Origin: UBA2882 sp051877575
Lineage (GTDB): Bacteria; Bacillota; Clostridia; Lachnospirales; Lachnospiraceae
DNA length: 64,000 bases
Reading direction: 5' to 3'
Assembly (NCBI GenBank): GCA_051877575.1
Contig: JBJEJA010000028.1
Span: forward strand, 186,001 to 250,000
Shown here: piece by piece, positions 57,134 through 64,000 of the stretch
Layout of the letters: the number at the start of each line of letters is the position of its first letter
How positions within the stretch are numbered: the first letter of the stretch is position 1
Position numbers and translations under genes: made by a program
Notes under the pieces: model-generated
Seen by the model: only the letters and a program-made list of their open reading frames with translations
What the model was told of the DNA's origin: nothing
The model's database searches: none

Positions 57134-58297
57134 GTGTTTCAATATTATTGTCTTAATCCGATCGCACAGGTCGGTCTTGATAACTTTGGCGAAGGATATA
57201 CAAAAACAGATGATCTGAATGCAGCAGACGGTATTCTGGTAAGAAGTGCCGATATGCATTCCATGGAGTTTTCCGATCGTCTGCTGGCAGTTGTCAGGGC
57301 AGGAGCCGGAGTCAACAATATTCCCTTGGAGGAGTGTGCAAAGAAAGGTATCGTTGTATTCAATACACCCGGTGCCAATTCCAATGCCGTAAAGGAACTG
57401 GTGATCTGCGGTATGTTGCTTGCCTGCCGTGATATTACGGGCGGTATCGACTGGGTAAAATCTCAGACGGATAATGCGGATGTGGCAAAAGCTGCGGAAA
57501 AAGAAAAGAAAAAATTTGCCGGAACCGAGATTATGGGCAAAAAGCTTGGTATCATCGGCCTCGGTGCTATCGGTGTCAAGGTTGCAAACGCTGCCAAACA
57601 TCTGGGAATGGAAGTATACGGCTACGATCCTTATCTTTCCGTGGACGCGGCATGGAATTTAAGCCGTGATGTCAAGCATGTATTAAATGTAGAGGATATT
57701 TATAAAGAATGTGATTTTATCACTGTCCATGTACCGGCATTGGATTCCACAAAGGGCATGATCAATAAAGATTCCATTGCAATGATGAAAGACGGTGTCG
57801 TGATTTTAAACTTTGCAAGAGATGTCCTTTGTAAAGAGGAGGATGTTCTGGAAGGAATTGCTTCCGGTAAGATCCGCAAATATGTAACAGATTTTCCCAA
57901 CACCATTACAACCGGAAAAGAAGGCTGTATCGTAACGCCGCATATCGGTGCTTCTACAGAAGAATCCGAGGATAACTGTGCTGTTATGGGTGTCAAAGAA
58001 ATGGTGGATTATCTGGAGAACGGAAATATCAAAAACAGTGTCAACTATCCGGCACTTGATATGGGTGTATGTACAAAGGCAGGCCGTGTGGCAGTATTCC
58101 ATAAAAACATTGCCAACATGATTACAAAACTGGCAGGATGTTTTGGCGATGTCAATATTAATATTTCCGATATGAGCAATAAATCGAGAGGCGATTTCGC
58201 CGTGTCCATGTTTGATATTGAAGCACCTGCAACAGAAGACGTGATCAAGCAACTATCTGCAATTGATGGCGTGTTCCGTGTCCGTGTGGTAAAATAA
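57134..58297 (+). CDS. serA: D-3-phosphoglycerate dehydrogenase
   Basis: A 387-residue NAD-dependent dehydrogenase, first step of serine synthesis. NAD-binding GIIGLGAIGVKVANAAKHLGM near residue 140, catalytic Arg/Glu/His region (NFARDVL..KYVTDFPN..VTPHIGAST). A C-terminal ACT-like end (FGDVNINISDMSNKSRGDFAVSMFDIE) suggests serine feedback. Short form without the intervening domain of the long SerA type. Starts with GTG at 57134 with GAAGGA upstream. Strong terminator follows. Confidence 0.96.
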   Translation: MFQYYCLNPIAQVGLDNFGEGYTKTDDLNAADGILVRSADMHSMEFSDRLLAVVRAGAGVNNIPLEECAKKGIVVFNTPGANSNAVKELVICGMLLACRDITGGIDWVKSQTDNADVAKAAEKEKKKFAGTEIMGKKLGIIGLGAIGVKVANAAKHLGMEVYGYDPYLSVDAAWNLSRDVKHVLNVEDIYKECDFITVHVPALDSTKGMINKDSIAMMKDGVVILNFARDVLCKEEDVLEGIASGKIRKYVTDFPNTITTGKEGCIVTPHIGASTEESEDNCAVMGVKEMVDYLENGNIKNSVNYPALDMGVCTKAGRVAVFHKNIANMITKLAGCFGDVNINISDMSNKSRGDFAVSMFDIEAPATEDVIKQLSAIDGVFRVRVVK

Positions 58298-58309
58298 AAT
58301 GGTATTGCT

Positions 58310-58344
58310 AGAAGGGGCTGAGTACATTTGCCCCTTCTTTTTTT
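58310..58344 (+). terminator. Terminator after serA
   Basis: AGAAGGGGC (58310-58318) pairs perfectly with GCCCCTTCT (58330-58338), 11-base loop, T run to 58344. Confidence 0.92.
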
Positions 58345-58372
58345 CGTGGTGATATTTAACTTGCTGTTGTGA

Positions 58373-58402
58373 TTGAATGAAAGCCGGACTTTGTATATAA
58401 TA
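58373..58402 (+). promoter_or_regulatory. Promoter of the J-TPR/hscC pair
   Basis: TTGAAT at 58373-58378, 18 bases, TATAAT at 58397-58402. No heat-shock operator (CIRCE-type inverted repeat) is seen, so ordinary sigma-A expression is likely. Confidence 0.65.
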
Positions 58403-58445
58403 AAATACATAGTGATATATTGATTATATTAACGGGGGAAAAGGA

Positions 58446-61400
58446 ATGGAACAGTATTTGATCTGGAAAGTTTTGGAAATAGAAGAGACCAAAGATGAGA
58501 ATATCATCAGGCAGGCATATCGCCGGAAACTGTCGGACGTAAATCCCGAGGAAGATCAGGCCGGATTTATGCGTTTGCGGGAAGCTTATGAGCAGGCGCT
58601 GGCTTTTGCCGCACAGGACGAAGTAAAAAGCGATGATATGGAAGCCTTAAAAAACGGCAGTGAAGTGGATCAATGGATTTATCGCATCAACCGGATTTAT
58701 GAAGATGTGGATAAGCGGCGTGATCCGGCTAAGTGGCAGGAAGCATTTGAAGCGGATATCTGCAATGAACTGGATCTGGATTCGGAAATATCGGAACGAC
58801 TTCTTGTTTATATTATGAGCCACCATTATATGCCGATGGAAGTGTGGCAGACCATTGATGCCAAGTTTCACTATGTGGATGATGTGGAACTCTTAAAAGA
58901 GAAATTTCCTGAGGATTTTTTAAATTATGTGCAATATAAGGTTTCCCACGAAGAATTTATTGATTTTACCATATTCGGCGGAGATACCACGGAGCATGTG
59001 GATGATTATTTGTACAAATATTTCGATCTGAAAAATCTCTGTGACAGAACCGACGGCACAAATCCGGAGGAAATATCTGCGGCGGTTAAAGCTCTGGATG
59101 ATTATGATGTCTATTATCCCTATGCGGATGTGGAAAAAGTCCGGTATTACATATTGACGAAAACGGATGAGAATCTGCAAAAAGCGGTGGAATTGGCAGA
59201 TTCCCTTTATAGCGAATATCCCGATAATCCCTATATTGCCTATTATTGCGGAGAGGCAATGGAAAAAAGCGGACATATCCGGGAAGCGGAAGAAATTTGG
59301 CAAAAGCTTTTGGATGAAGACCAGGATCACTATATGGCAAAATACGGCATTGCCAAAATTATGGCAGACAGAGGAGAATTGGCAGAAGCAAAGGAATACT
59401 GTCTGGATCTTTTGGATATTGATGACCGTAGCCAGGATTTAAGGGAATTTCTGGATCGTCTGAATGAAAAACTGATCGTGATATATAAAGAAAAGCTGGC
59501 TGAAAATGCCGATGATTTTGAAACAACCAATAAGCTGGCATGGTGTTATTTTCAGATGCAGGATTTCAAGGCTGTAGAAAATTTGTTAAACGGCCTGGAT
59601 GAAAAATATCATGAGGAATATGATTATATCAATCTGATCGGCAGAAATTATCTTGCCATGGATGAATATGATAAGGCCATGCAGTATCTGCCCAAGTGGA
59701 GGGATATGATAGAGGCAACCGTGGATGACGGTTCCAAAGAAGCAAAAAAGCGGCTGAACAGGAGAGGATTTTCCTATTTTGCCATCGGATATTGTCAGTG
59801 GAATCAGAACCTGATTGCAGAGGCAACGGAAAATCTATATAAGAGCTTTGAGCTGGAGGATAAGCTGCTGACAAAGCTTTCCTATATGGATCAGATGGCG
59901 CTGTTTTATCTGGATGCCGGCAGCTACGATCAGGCGATTGAGATGTGTAATCAGGTAATTGCACAGGACCGCAATTATTTCCCGGCATATGTGAAGAGAC
60001 AACAGGCATATTATGAGCAAAAAAACGGTCAGGGTATCATTGATGACTTTTATGAATGTATCAGAATCTATCCGGGATATGTGAAACCATATGTACTTGC
60101 TTATAAAACCTTTTACTTTTACAGACAGTACGAAGATGCCGAAGGAATTTGGAAGAGAGCGGAAGAAGCGGGATTAAAAAGCGATGAAATGCAGCTTTAC
60201 CGTTTTAAGATACGGAGAATGACCCGGACGGGAAAAGAGAACTGGCAGAAAACCCTTGGGGAAATGATTAAATTCAGGGATCAATATTTTGCACGGTTGA
60301 ATGAAAAAAGGGAGGAAAACCAAGAGGAGGAAAGTGACCTGGAAGAACCTGCAGAACTGTATCTGGAAATCGGTTTGCTTTATTGGAATCTGGATGATAT
60401 CAATGCTGCAATGAGAACTGTGGAGGAAGGTTTACATAAATATGGAGATCATATCAATCTGCTATGGTTAAAAGGCGATCTGTTGATGGATACCAAGGAT
60501 GAAAACGGTGCATTGCATTGCTACCGCAAGATTGCGGAAACAGAGCCCGACAATGCCAATATCCACATTAACATCGGCAAATGTCTGGATAAGCTGGGAT
60601 TGCAAAAAATGAATGACAGGGCAGAAAAAGCAATTTTAGAATATCAGAAGGCATATGAATTAAATCCCAACCATTCGGAAGTGAATTTTCTGTTGATGCG
60701 GATGTATAAGCGTAAATTTCTGCACTGCCGTTCCGATAAGGAGTCTTATAAAAAGGCACTGTTTCATGCGAATGCCCAGTTGGAACTGACAGAAGATGCC
60801 TATTATTATATTGAGCGCGGACTGTTATATGAAGAGGCACATGAGTTGGAACAGGCGCTGGCTGATTTCCTCAAGGCAGCCAAAATGGAACCTGATAACA
60901 TCTATGCACACAATAATGCGGCGAATGTCTATTGCAATATGAAGAAATATGAGGAAGCGCTTCGGGAACTGCGAATCGCACTCAGCCTTCCGAATGAAGG
61001 ACAGAGTGTATGGGTGTTTTCCGGTATGGCTGACGCATACGAGGGTATGGAAAATTATCAGAAAGCCATTGAATATACTCAAAAACAGTTGGAATTTGTA
61101 CCCAGAAGCAGTTTCTTACTAAATAACCTTGCAAGAAGGTACTGTAAACAGAAACAGTATCAGAAGGCAAGGGAAGTATACGCTAACATGTTTCAGAATA
61201 ATCTGATGGAAGGCTGGCGGGTCCAGTGTGAAAAAGCAGAATGCTACAGTATGGAAGGCCGGGAATCGGAGGCGGAAAAATGCTATCAGAATGCAATCCG
61301 GCAGGAGCAGGGAAATCAGAAAGTACTTTTGGAATGCTATCGGCGAATGGGAGACTTTTATCATCATACGGATGCTTTCAAAAAAGCAATAGATGCTTAT

Positions 61401-62000
61401 CTAAAATGCATTGAGTTGGTGAATAATCTGGATGAAAGAATTGTTGCAAACCGGTATTTTGATATTGCGGAGTCCTATCATGATATGGGAGATCGATATC
61501 AGGCAGCTGTATATGCACATAAATATCTGGATCTGATTATAAAGTTGGATGGCAGTCCGGAAAACAGGATTTGGGACGATAAGAAGTATAGTATGGTGAG
61601 AGCATATTATATTGCCTACGCATTTGTTATGACCGGTGATCTGGAACAGGCAGAAAAATACCAGAATATTGTTTGGAATTGTTATCCCTGTGATGAGTGT
61701 TACATGAAAGAATGCAGCGAAGCATATTATGGCTGGGGATTGATCCGGGAAGCACAGGGAAGGCTTGCGGAAGCCGTAGAGTATATGGAAAAGGCGGCAG
61801 TGATTTCGGATGGATATGTCTGCGGCTGTGACAGCAGACGGGCATTAAAACGGATCCGGAAAAAGATGGCGGCGATGTCCGGCAATACACCTGATGCAGC
61901 GGCAGAGAATGCGGCAGTAGCACAGAATGCGGAAATGCTTCAAAATTCCGCAGATTCCGGGAAGAAAGGGATTCTGAATTTCTTTAGGAAGAAAAAATAA
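58446..62000 (+). CDS. Large J-like domain and TPR protein, HscC partner
   Basis: An 1184-residue protein. Residues about 1-60 are a J-like domain: IRQAYRRKLSDVNPEEDQAG and FMRLREAYEQALAF. The HPD tripeptide of classical J-proteins is replaced by VNPEED (32-37), as in J-like proteins whose loop has a PEEDP-type sequence. The remaining 1100 residues are almost entirely helical TPR-type repeats (for example YIAYYCGEAMEKSGHIREAEEIW; IYAHNNAANVYCNMKKYEEAL; AVYAHKYLDLI). A Lys-rich end (FRKKK) closes it. No membrane segment. Directly followed by hscC (26 bases), so it is likely its dedicated co-chaperone and substrate adaptor. Confidence 0.88.
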   Translation: MEQYLIWKVLEIEETKDENIIRQAYRRKLSDVNPEEDQAGFMRLREAYEQALAFAAQDEVKSDDMEALKNGSEVDQWIYRINRIYEDVDKRRDPAKWQEAFEADICNELDLDSEISERLLVYIMSHHYMPMEVWQTIDAKFHYVDDVELLKEKFPEDFLNYVQYKVSHEEFIDFTIFGGDTTEHVDDYLYKYFDLKNLCDRTDGTNPEEISAAVKALDDYDVYYPYADVEKVRYYILTKTDENLQKAVELADSLYSEYPDNPYIAYYCGEAMEKSGHIREAEEIWQKLLDEDQDHYMAKYGIAKIMADRGELAEAKEYCLDLLDIDDRSQDLREFLDRLNEKLIVIYKEKLAENADDFETTNKLAWCYFQMQDFKAVENLLNGLDEKYHEEYDYINLIGRNYLAMDEYDKAMQYLPKWRDMIEATVDDGSKEAKKRLNRRGFSYFAIGYCQWNQNLIAEATENLYKSFELEDKLLTKLSYMDQMALFYLDAGSYDQAIEMCNQVIAQDRNYFPAYVKRQQAYYEQKNGQGIIDDFYECIRIYPGYVKPYVLAYKTFYFYRQYEDAEGIWKRAEEAGLKSDEMQLYRFKIRRMTRTGKENWQKTLGEMIKFRDQYFARLNEKREENQEEESDLEEPAELYLEIGLLYWNLDDINAAMRTVEEGLHKYGDHINLLWLKGDLLMDTKDENGALHCYRKIAETEPDNANIHINIGKCLDKLGLQKMNDRAEKAILEYQKAYELNPNHSEVNFLLMRMYKRKFLHCRSDKESYKKALFHANAQLELTEDAYYYIERGLLYEEAHELEQALADFLKAAKMEPDNIYAHNNAANVYCNMKKYEEALRELRIALSLPNEGQSVWVFSGMADAYEGMENYQKAIEYTQKQLEFVPRSSFLLNNLARRYCKQKQYQKAREVYANMFQNNLMEGWRVQCEKAECYSMEGRESEAEKCYQNAIRQEQGNQKVLLECYRRMGDFYHHTDAFKKAIDAYLKCIELVNNLDERIVANRYFDIAESYHDMGDRYQAAVYAHKYLDLIIKLDGSPENRIWDDKKYSMVRAYYIAYAFVMTGDLEQAEKYQNIVWNCYPCDECYMKECSEAYYGWGLIREAQGRLAEAVEYMEKAAVISDGYVCGCDSRRALKRIRKKMAAMSGNTPDAAAENAAVAQNAEMLQNSADSGKKGILNFFRKKK

Positions 62001-62026
62001 AGGCAGCACGGAAATGGAGATATAAA

Positions 62027-63721
62027 ATGATTGTAGGAATAGACTTGGGAACAACCAACAGCCTGGTGGCATACTTTACGGATGACGGACCGAAGATCAT
62101 ACCCAACAGGCTCGGGAAAAATCTGACACCTTCTATTGTCAGCATTGATGAAGATGAACAGGTATATGTGGGAGAAACAGCCAGGGAAAGAATGCTGCTG
62201 CATCCCGACAGTGCCGCTGCCGTTTTCAAACGGGATATGGGAAGCGACCGCAGATTTCAGCTTTTACATAAGCAGTTTCGTCCCGAGGAATTGTCCGCAC
62301 TGGTGCTGAAGGCACTGAAAGAGGACGCGGAAGCTTATCTGGGGGAACCGGTAACGGAAGCCGTTATCAGCGTTCCGGCTTATTTTAACGATGACAGGAG
62401 AAAGGCGACAAAGCGGGCGGGGGAGCTGGCAGGATTAAAAGTTGAGCGCATTATCAGCGAACCTACGGCGGCCGCTATTGCTTACGGTTTGTACCAGAGC
62501 CATGAAAATGCCAAGTTTTTGGTATTTGATTTGGGCGGCGGAACCTTTGATGTATCGATTCTGGAATTGTACGATTCCATTATCGAGGTACGTGCGGTAG
62601 CGGGAGATAATTTCTTGGGAGGAGAGGATTTTACCCATGTGCTGGAAGATTTATTTTTTGATAAGCACAAAGAAATCGACAAAGAGAAATTATCTTTTCA
62701 GACGTTGCGCCATATCAGTAAGCAGGCTGAAATCTGTAAAAAAGGGTTTTCTGACAGCAATACATCCAAAATGGTATGCAACATTGACGGACAAACTGTT
62801 GAAATGGGCATTACCATAGAAGCTTATGAAGCTGCATGTGAAGAACTGTTGGATAAAATGAAACAGCCGATCAAACGTAGTCTGGCAGATGCCCATATCA
62901 AGATTAAAGATATTGATAAAGTCGTTTTGGTAGGCGGTGCTACCAAACTGTCCTTTGTCAGAAGGTTTGTGGGGAAGATTTTCCGTACCATTCCCGATAC
63001 CAATATCAATCCCGACGAGGCTGTTGCTTTAGGTGCGGCTGTGCAGGCAGCCATGAAGGAACGCAACTCCATGATTAAAGAAGTCATTCTGACGGATGTG
63101 TGTCCCTTTACGCTCGGAACCGAGGTCGTACTGGAACGGGAGGAAAATGTATATGAAGGCGGACATTTCTGCCCGATCATCGAAAGAAATACAACCATTC
63201 CGGCAAGCCGTACCGAACGGTTATATACCGTTCGCGATAATCAGACCAAATTGCGGGTGAAAATTCTTCAGGGCGAAAGCCGTTTCGCTGCAAATAACCT
63301 GCTGCTCGGTGAAATTACGATCAAGATACCGGCTGCAAAAGCGGGAGAAGAACCGGTAGATGTGACTTATACCTATGACATCAATTCCATTCTGGAGGTG
63401 GAGATTAAAGTGGTTTCCACCGGAGAAAAAGTGAAACAGATCATCAAGGGCGGACACACGGATATGAGCGATGAAGAAATCGAAGAACGTATGAAAGAAA
63501 TCGCTTATTTGAAGATTCATCCCAGGGAAAAGGAAGAGAATAAACTTCTTCTGTTGAGGGGAGAACGTCTGTATGAAGAAAGCCTCGGAAATGACCGCCG
63601 GATGGTTGAGCGTGCCTTACAGAAATTTGATGATGCCTTAAATACCAGAGACAATGCAAAGATTGAAGAAGCCCGGGAAGAATTTCGGATCTTTTTGAAG
63701 AATTTTATGGAAGAGATATAA
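62027..63721 (+). CDS. hscC: HscC-type Hsp70 chaperone
   Basis: A 564-residue Hsp70. ATPase motifs complete: GIDLGTTNSLVAY, SVPAYFNDDRRKATKRAGELAG, VFDLGGGTFDVSILEL and VVLVGGATKLSFVRRFV. The substrate-binding half is shorter than in DnaK (about 610-640 residues): a reduced lid of about 85 residues ends in FRIFLKNFMEEI, without a DnaK-like disordered tail. The length matches E. coli HscC (about 556), whose partners are the J-like DjlB and DjlC. Pairing with the J-TPR gene upstream supports this; the client is unknown. AAATGGAGA precedes the start. Confidence 0.92.
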   Translation: MIVGIDLGTTNSLVAYFTDDGPKIIPNRLGKNLTPSIVSIDEDEQVYVGETARERMLLHPDSAAAVFKRDMGSDRRFQLLHKQFRPEELSALVLKALKEDAEAYLGEPVTEAVISVPAYFNDDRRKATKRAGELAGLKVERIISEPTAAAIAYGLYQSHENAKFLVFDLGGGTFDVSILELYDSIIEVRAVAGDNFLGGEDFTHVLEDLFFDKHKEIDKEKLSFQTLRHISKQAEICKKGFSDSNTSKMVCNIDGQTVEMGITIEAYEAACEELLDKMKQPIKRSLADAHIKIKDIDKVVLVGGATKLSFVRRFVGKIFRTIPDTNINPDEAVALGAAVQAAMKERNSMIKEVILTDVCPFTLGTEVVLEREENVYEGGHFCPIIERNTTIPASRTERLYTVRDNQTKLRVKILQGESRFAANNLLLGEITIKIPAAKAGEEPVDVTYTYDINSILEVEIKVVSTGEKVKQIIKGGHTDMSDEEIEERMKEIAYLKIHPREKEENKLLLLRGERLYEESLGNDRRMVERALQKFDDALNTRDNAKIEEAREEFRIFLKNFMEEI

Positions 63722-63761
63722 TGCTTCCAATATTGTTATAAGATAAGTCATGATATAGTTT

Positions 63762-63794
63762 GCTCCGCATCCGAAACGGGTGCGGAGCTTTTTT
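63762..63794 (+). terminator. Terminator after hscC
   Basis: GCTCCGCATCCG (63762-63773) pairs with CGGGTGCGGAGC (63777-63788, one T-G pair) with an AAA loop and six T residues. Confidence 0.93.
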
Positions 63795-63813
63795 GGACAT
63801 AAAATTCCCAATT

Positions 63814-64000
63814 TCAATAAACAGAAAAATTCATATCGTCGGCTTCCGGTATATCCTGCAGGGTCTCCTGTAATTTTTCTTCGGTTTTTACCATAGCTTC
63901 CGATGCCAGATCCATGTAGCGGATAAAAATATCCTCCACACTGCTGCCGGTTTCTTCGGCAATTTCTTTTAAAACCGGCATCAAACGATCCAACTGGATA
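63814..64000 (-). CDS. Unrecognised protein, C-terminal fragment
   Basis: Open at the right edge; about 61 codons on the minus strand end at TGA (plus 63814-63816). The visible end is acidic and helical: LKEIAEETGSSVEDIFIRYMDLASEAMVKTEEKLQ, then QDIPEADDMNFSVY. I do not recognise it. Converges on the hscC terminator. Confidence 0.5.
   Translation of the reverse strand, partial: IQLDRLMPVLKEIAEETGSSVEDIFIRYMDLASEAMVKTEEKLQETLQDIPEADDMNFSVY

Overview
The window is about 64 kb of a low-to-mid GC, endospore-forming, strictly anaerobic member of the Clostridia, most probably Lachnospiraceae (an inference from gene content and order; no 16S rRNA gene is present). It carries the complete spoIIIA operon, spoIVB and cotJABC. 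Anaerobic markers are a stand-alone glycyl-radical protein and a group B [FeFe] hydrogenase. Gene orders are typical of Firmicutes: rpsO-pnp, asp23-nusB-xseAB-ispA-dxs-tlyA-nadK-argR-recN-spoIVB, and secG-rnr-smpB-ssrA. It is mostly conserved chromosomal backbone. I saw no insertion sequence, prophage, CRISPR array, tRNA or rRNA gene.

Layout. 1-4.5 kb: tail of a Na/Pi cotransporter, a secreted SH3b-NlpC/P60 hydrolase, rpsO with a structured leader, a long hairpin before pnp, and convergent grcA. 4.7-9.8 kb: spoIIIAA-AH behind a sigma-E-like promoter, eight overlapping or abutting genes for the mother-cell side of the feeding-tube channel. 9.8-13.7 kb: deoB, prfC and a transglutaminase-like lipoprotein. 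13.8-22.95 kb: a promoter followed by ten tightly packed genes ending in a strong terminator, linking Asp23, NusB, exonuclease VII, isoprenoid precursor synthesis, TlyA, NAD kinase, ArgR and RecN. 22.96-26.2 kb: spoIVB, then a cytoplasmic alpha-amylase and an unknown gene where spo0A is commonly found. 26.3-29.75 kb: secG, rnr, smpB and tmRNA (trans-translation and RNA turnover), converging on cotJABC.

31-38.9 kb: a zinc-ribbon/SHOCT protein behind a promoter embedded in a long inverted repeat, feoAB ferrous iron uptake, then an [FeFe] hydrogenase, gltX and a small UvrD-type helicase linked by overlapping ends. 38.9-43.98 kb is the most unusual part. It holds a DUF1292-type gene, a sirtuin homologue lacking the catalytic histidine, a GlgX/isoamylase homologue lacking most of its catalytic residues, a DUF5662-type protein, and a Cys-rich protein behind a sigma-K-like promoter that is antisense to the end of an RluA-type gene. 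44-49.6 kb: a lactonase-type beta-propeller, a membrane-anchored unknown, aroC, a VanY-type carboxypeptidase, tgt and yajC. 49.8-58.3 kb: leuB-ilvD-ilvB, an L,D-transpeptidase, and serC-serA. 58.4-63.8 kb: a 1184-residue J-like/TPR protein paired with an HscC-type Hsp70. The window ends in an unrecognised gene on the minus strand.

The best candidates for new biology are the two adjacent pseudo-enzyme-like genes (39.5-42.2 kb), the J-TPR/HscC chaperone pair, and the Cys-rich gene nested antisense to a pseudouridine synthase gene. Several regulatory structures also stand out: the rpsO-pnp hairpin, palindromes placed between -35 and -10 elements, and the inverted repeat around the SHOCT gene promoter. 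All promoter, terminator and motif calls were read by eye from the sequence; nothing was searched or folded by software.
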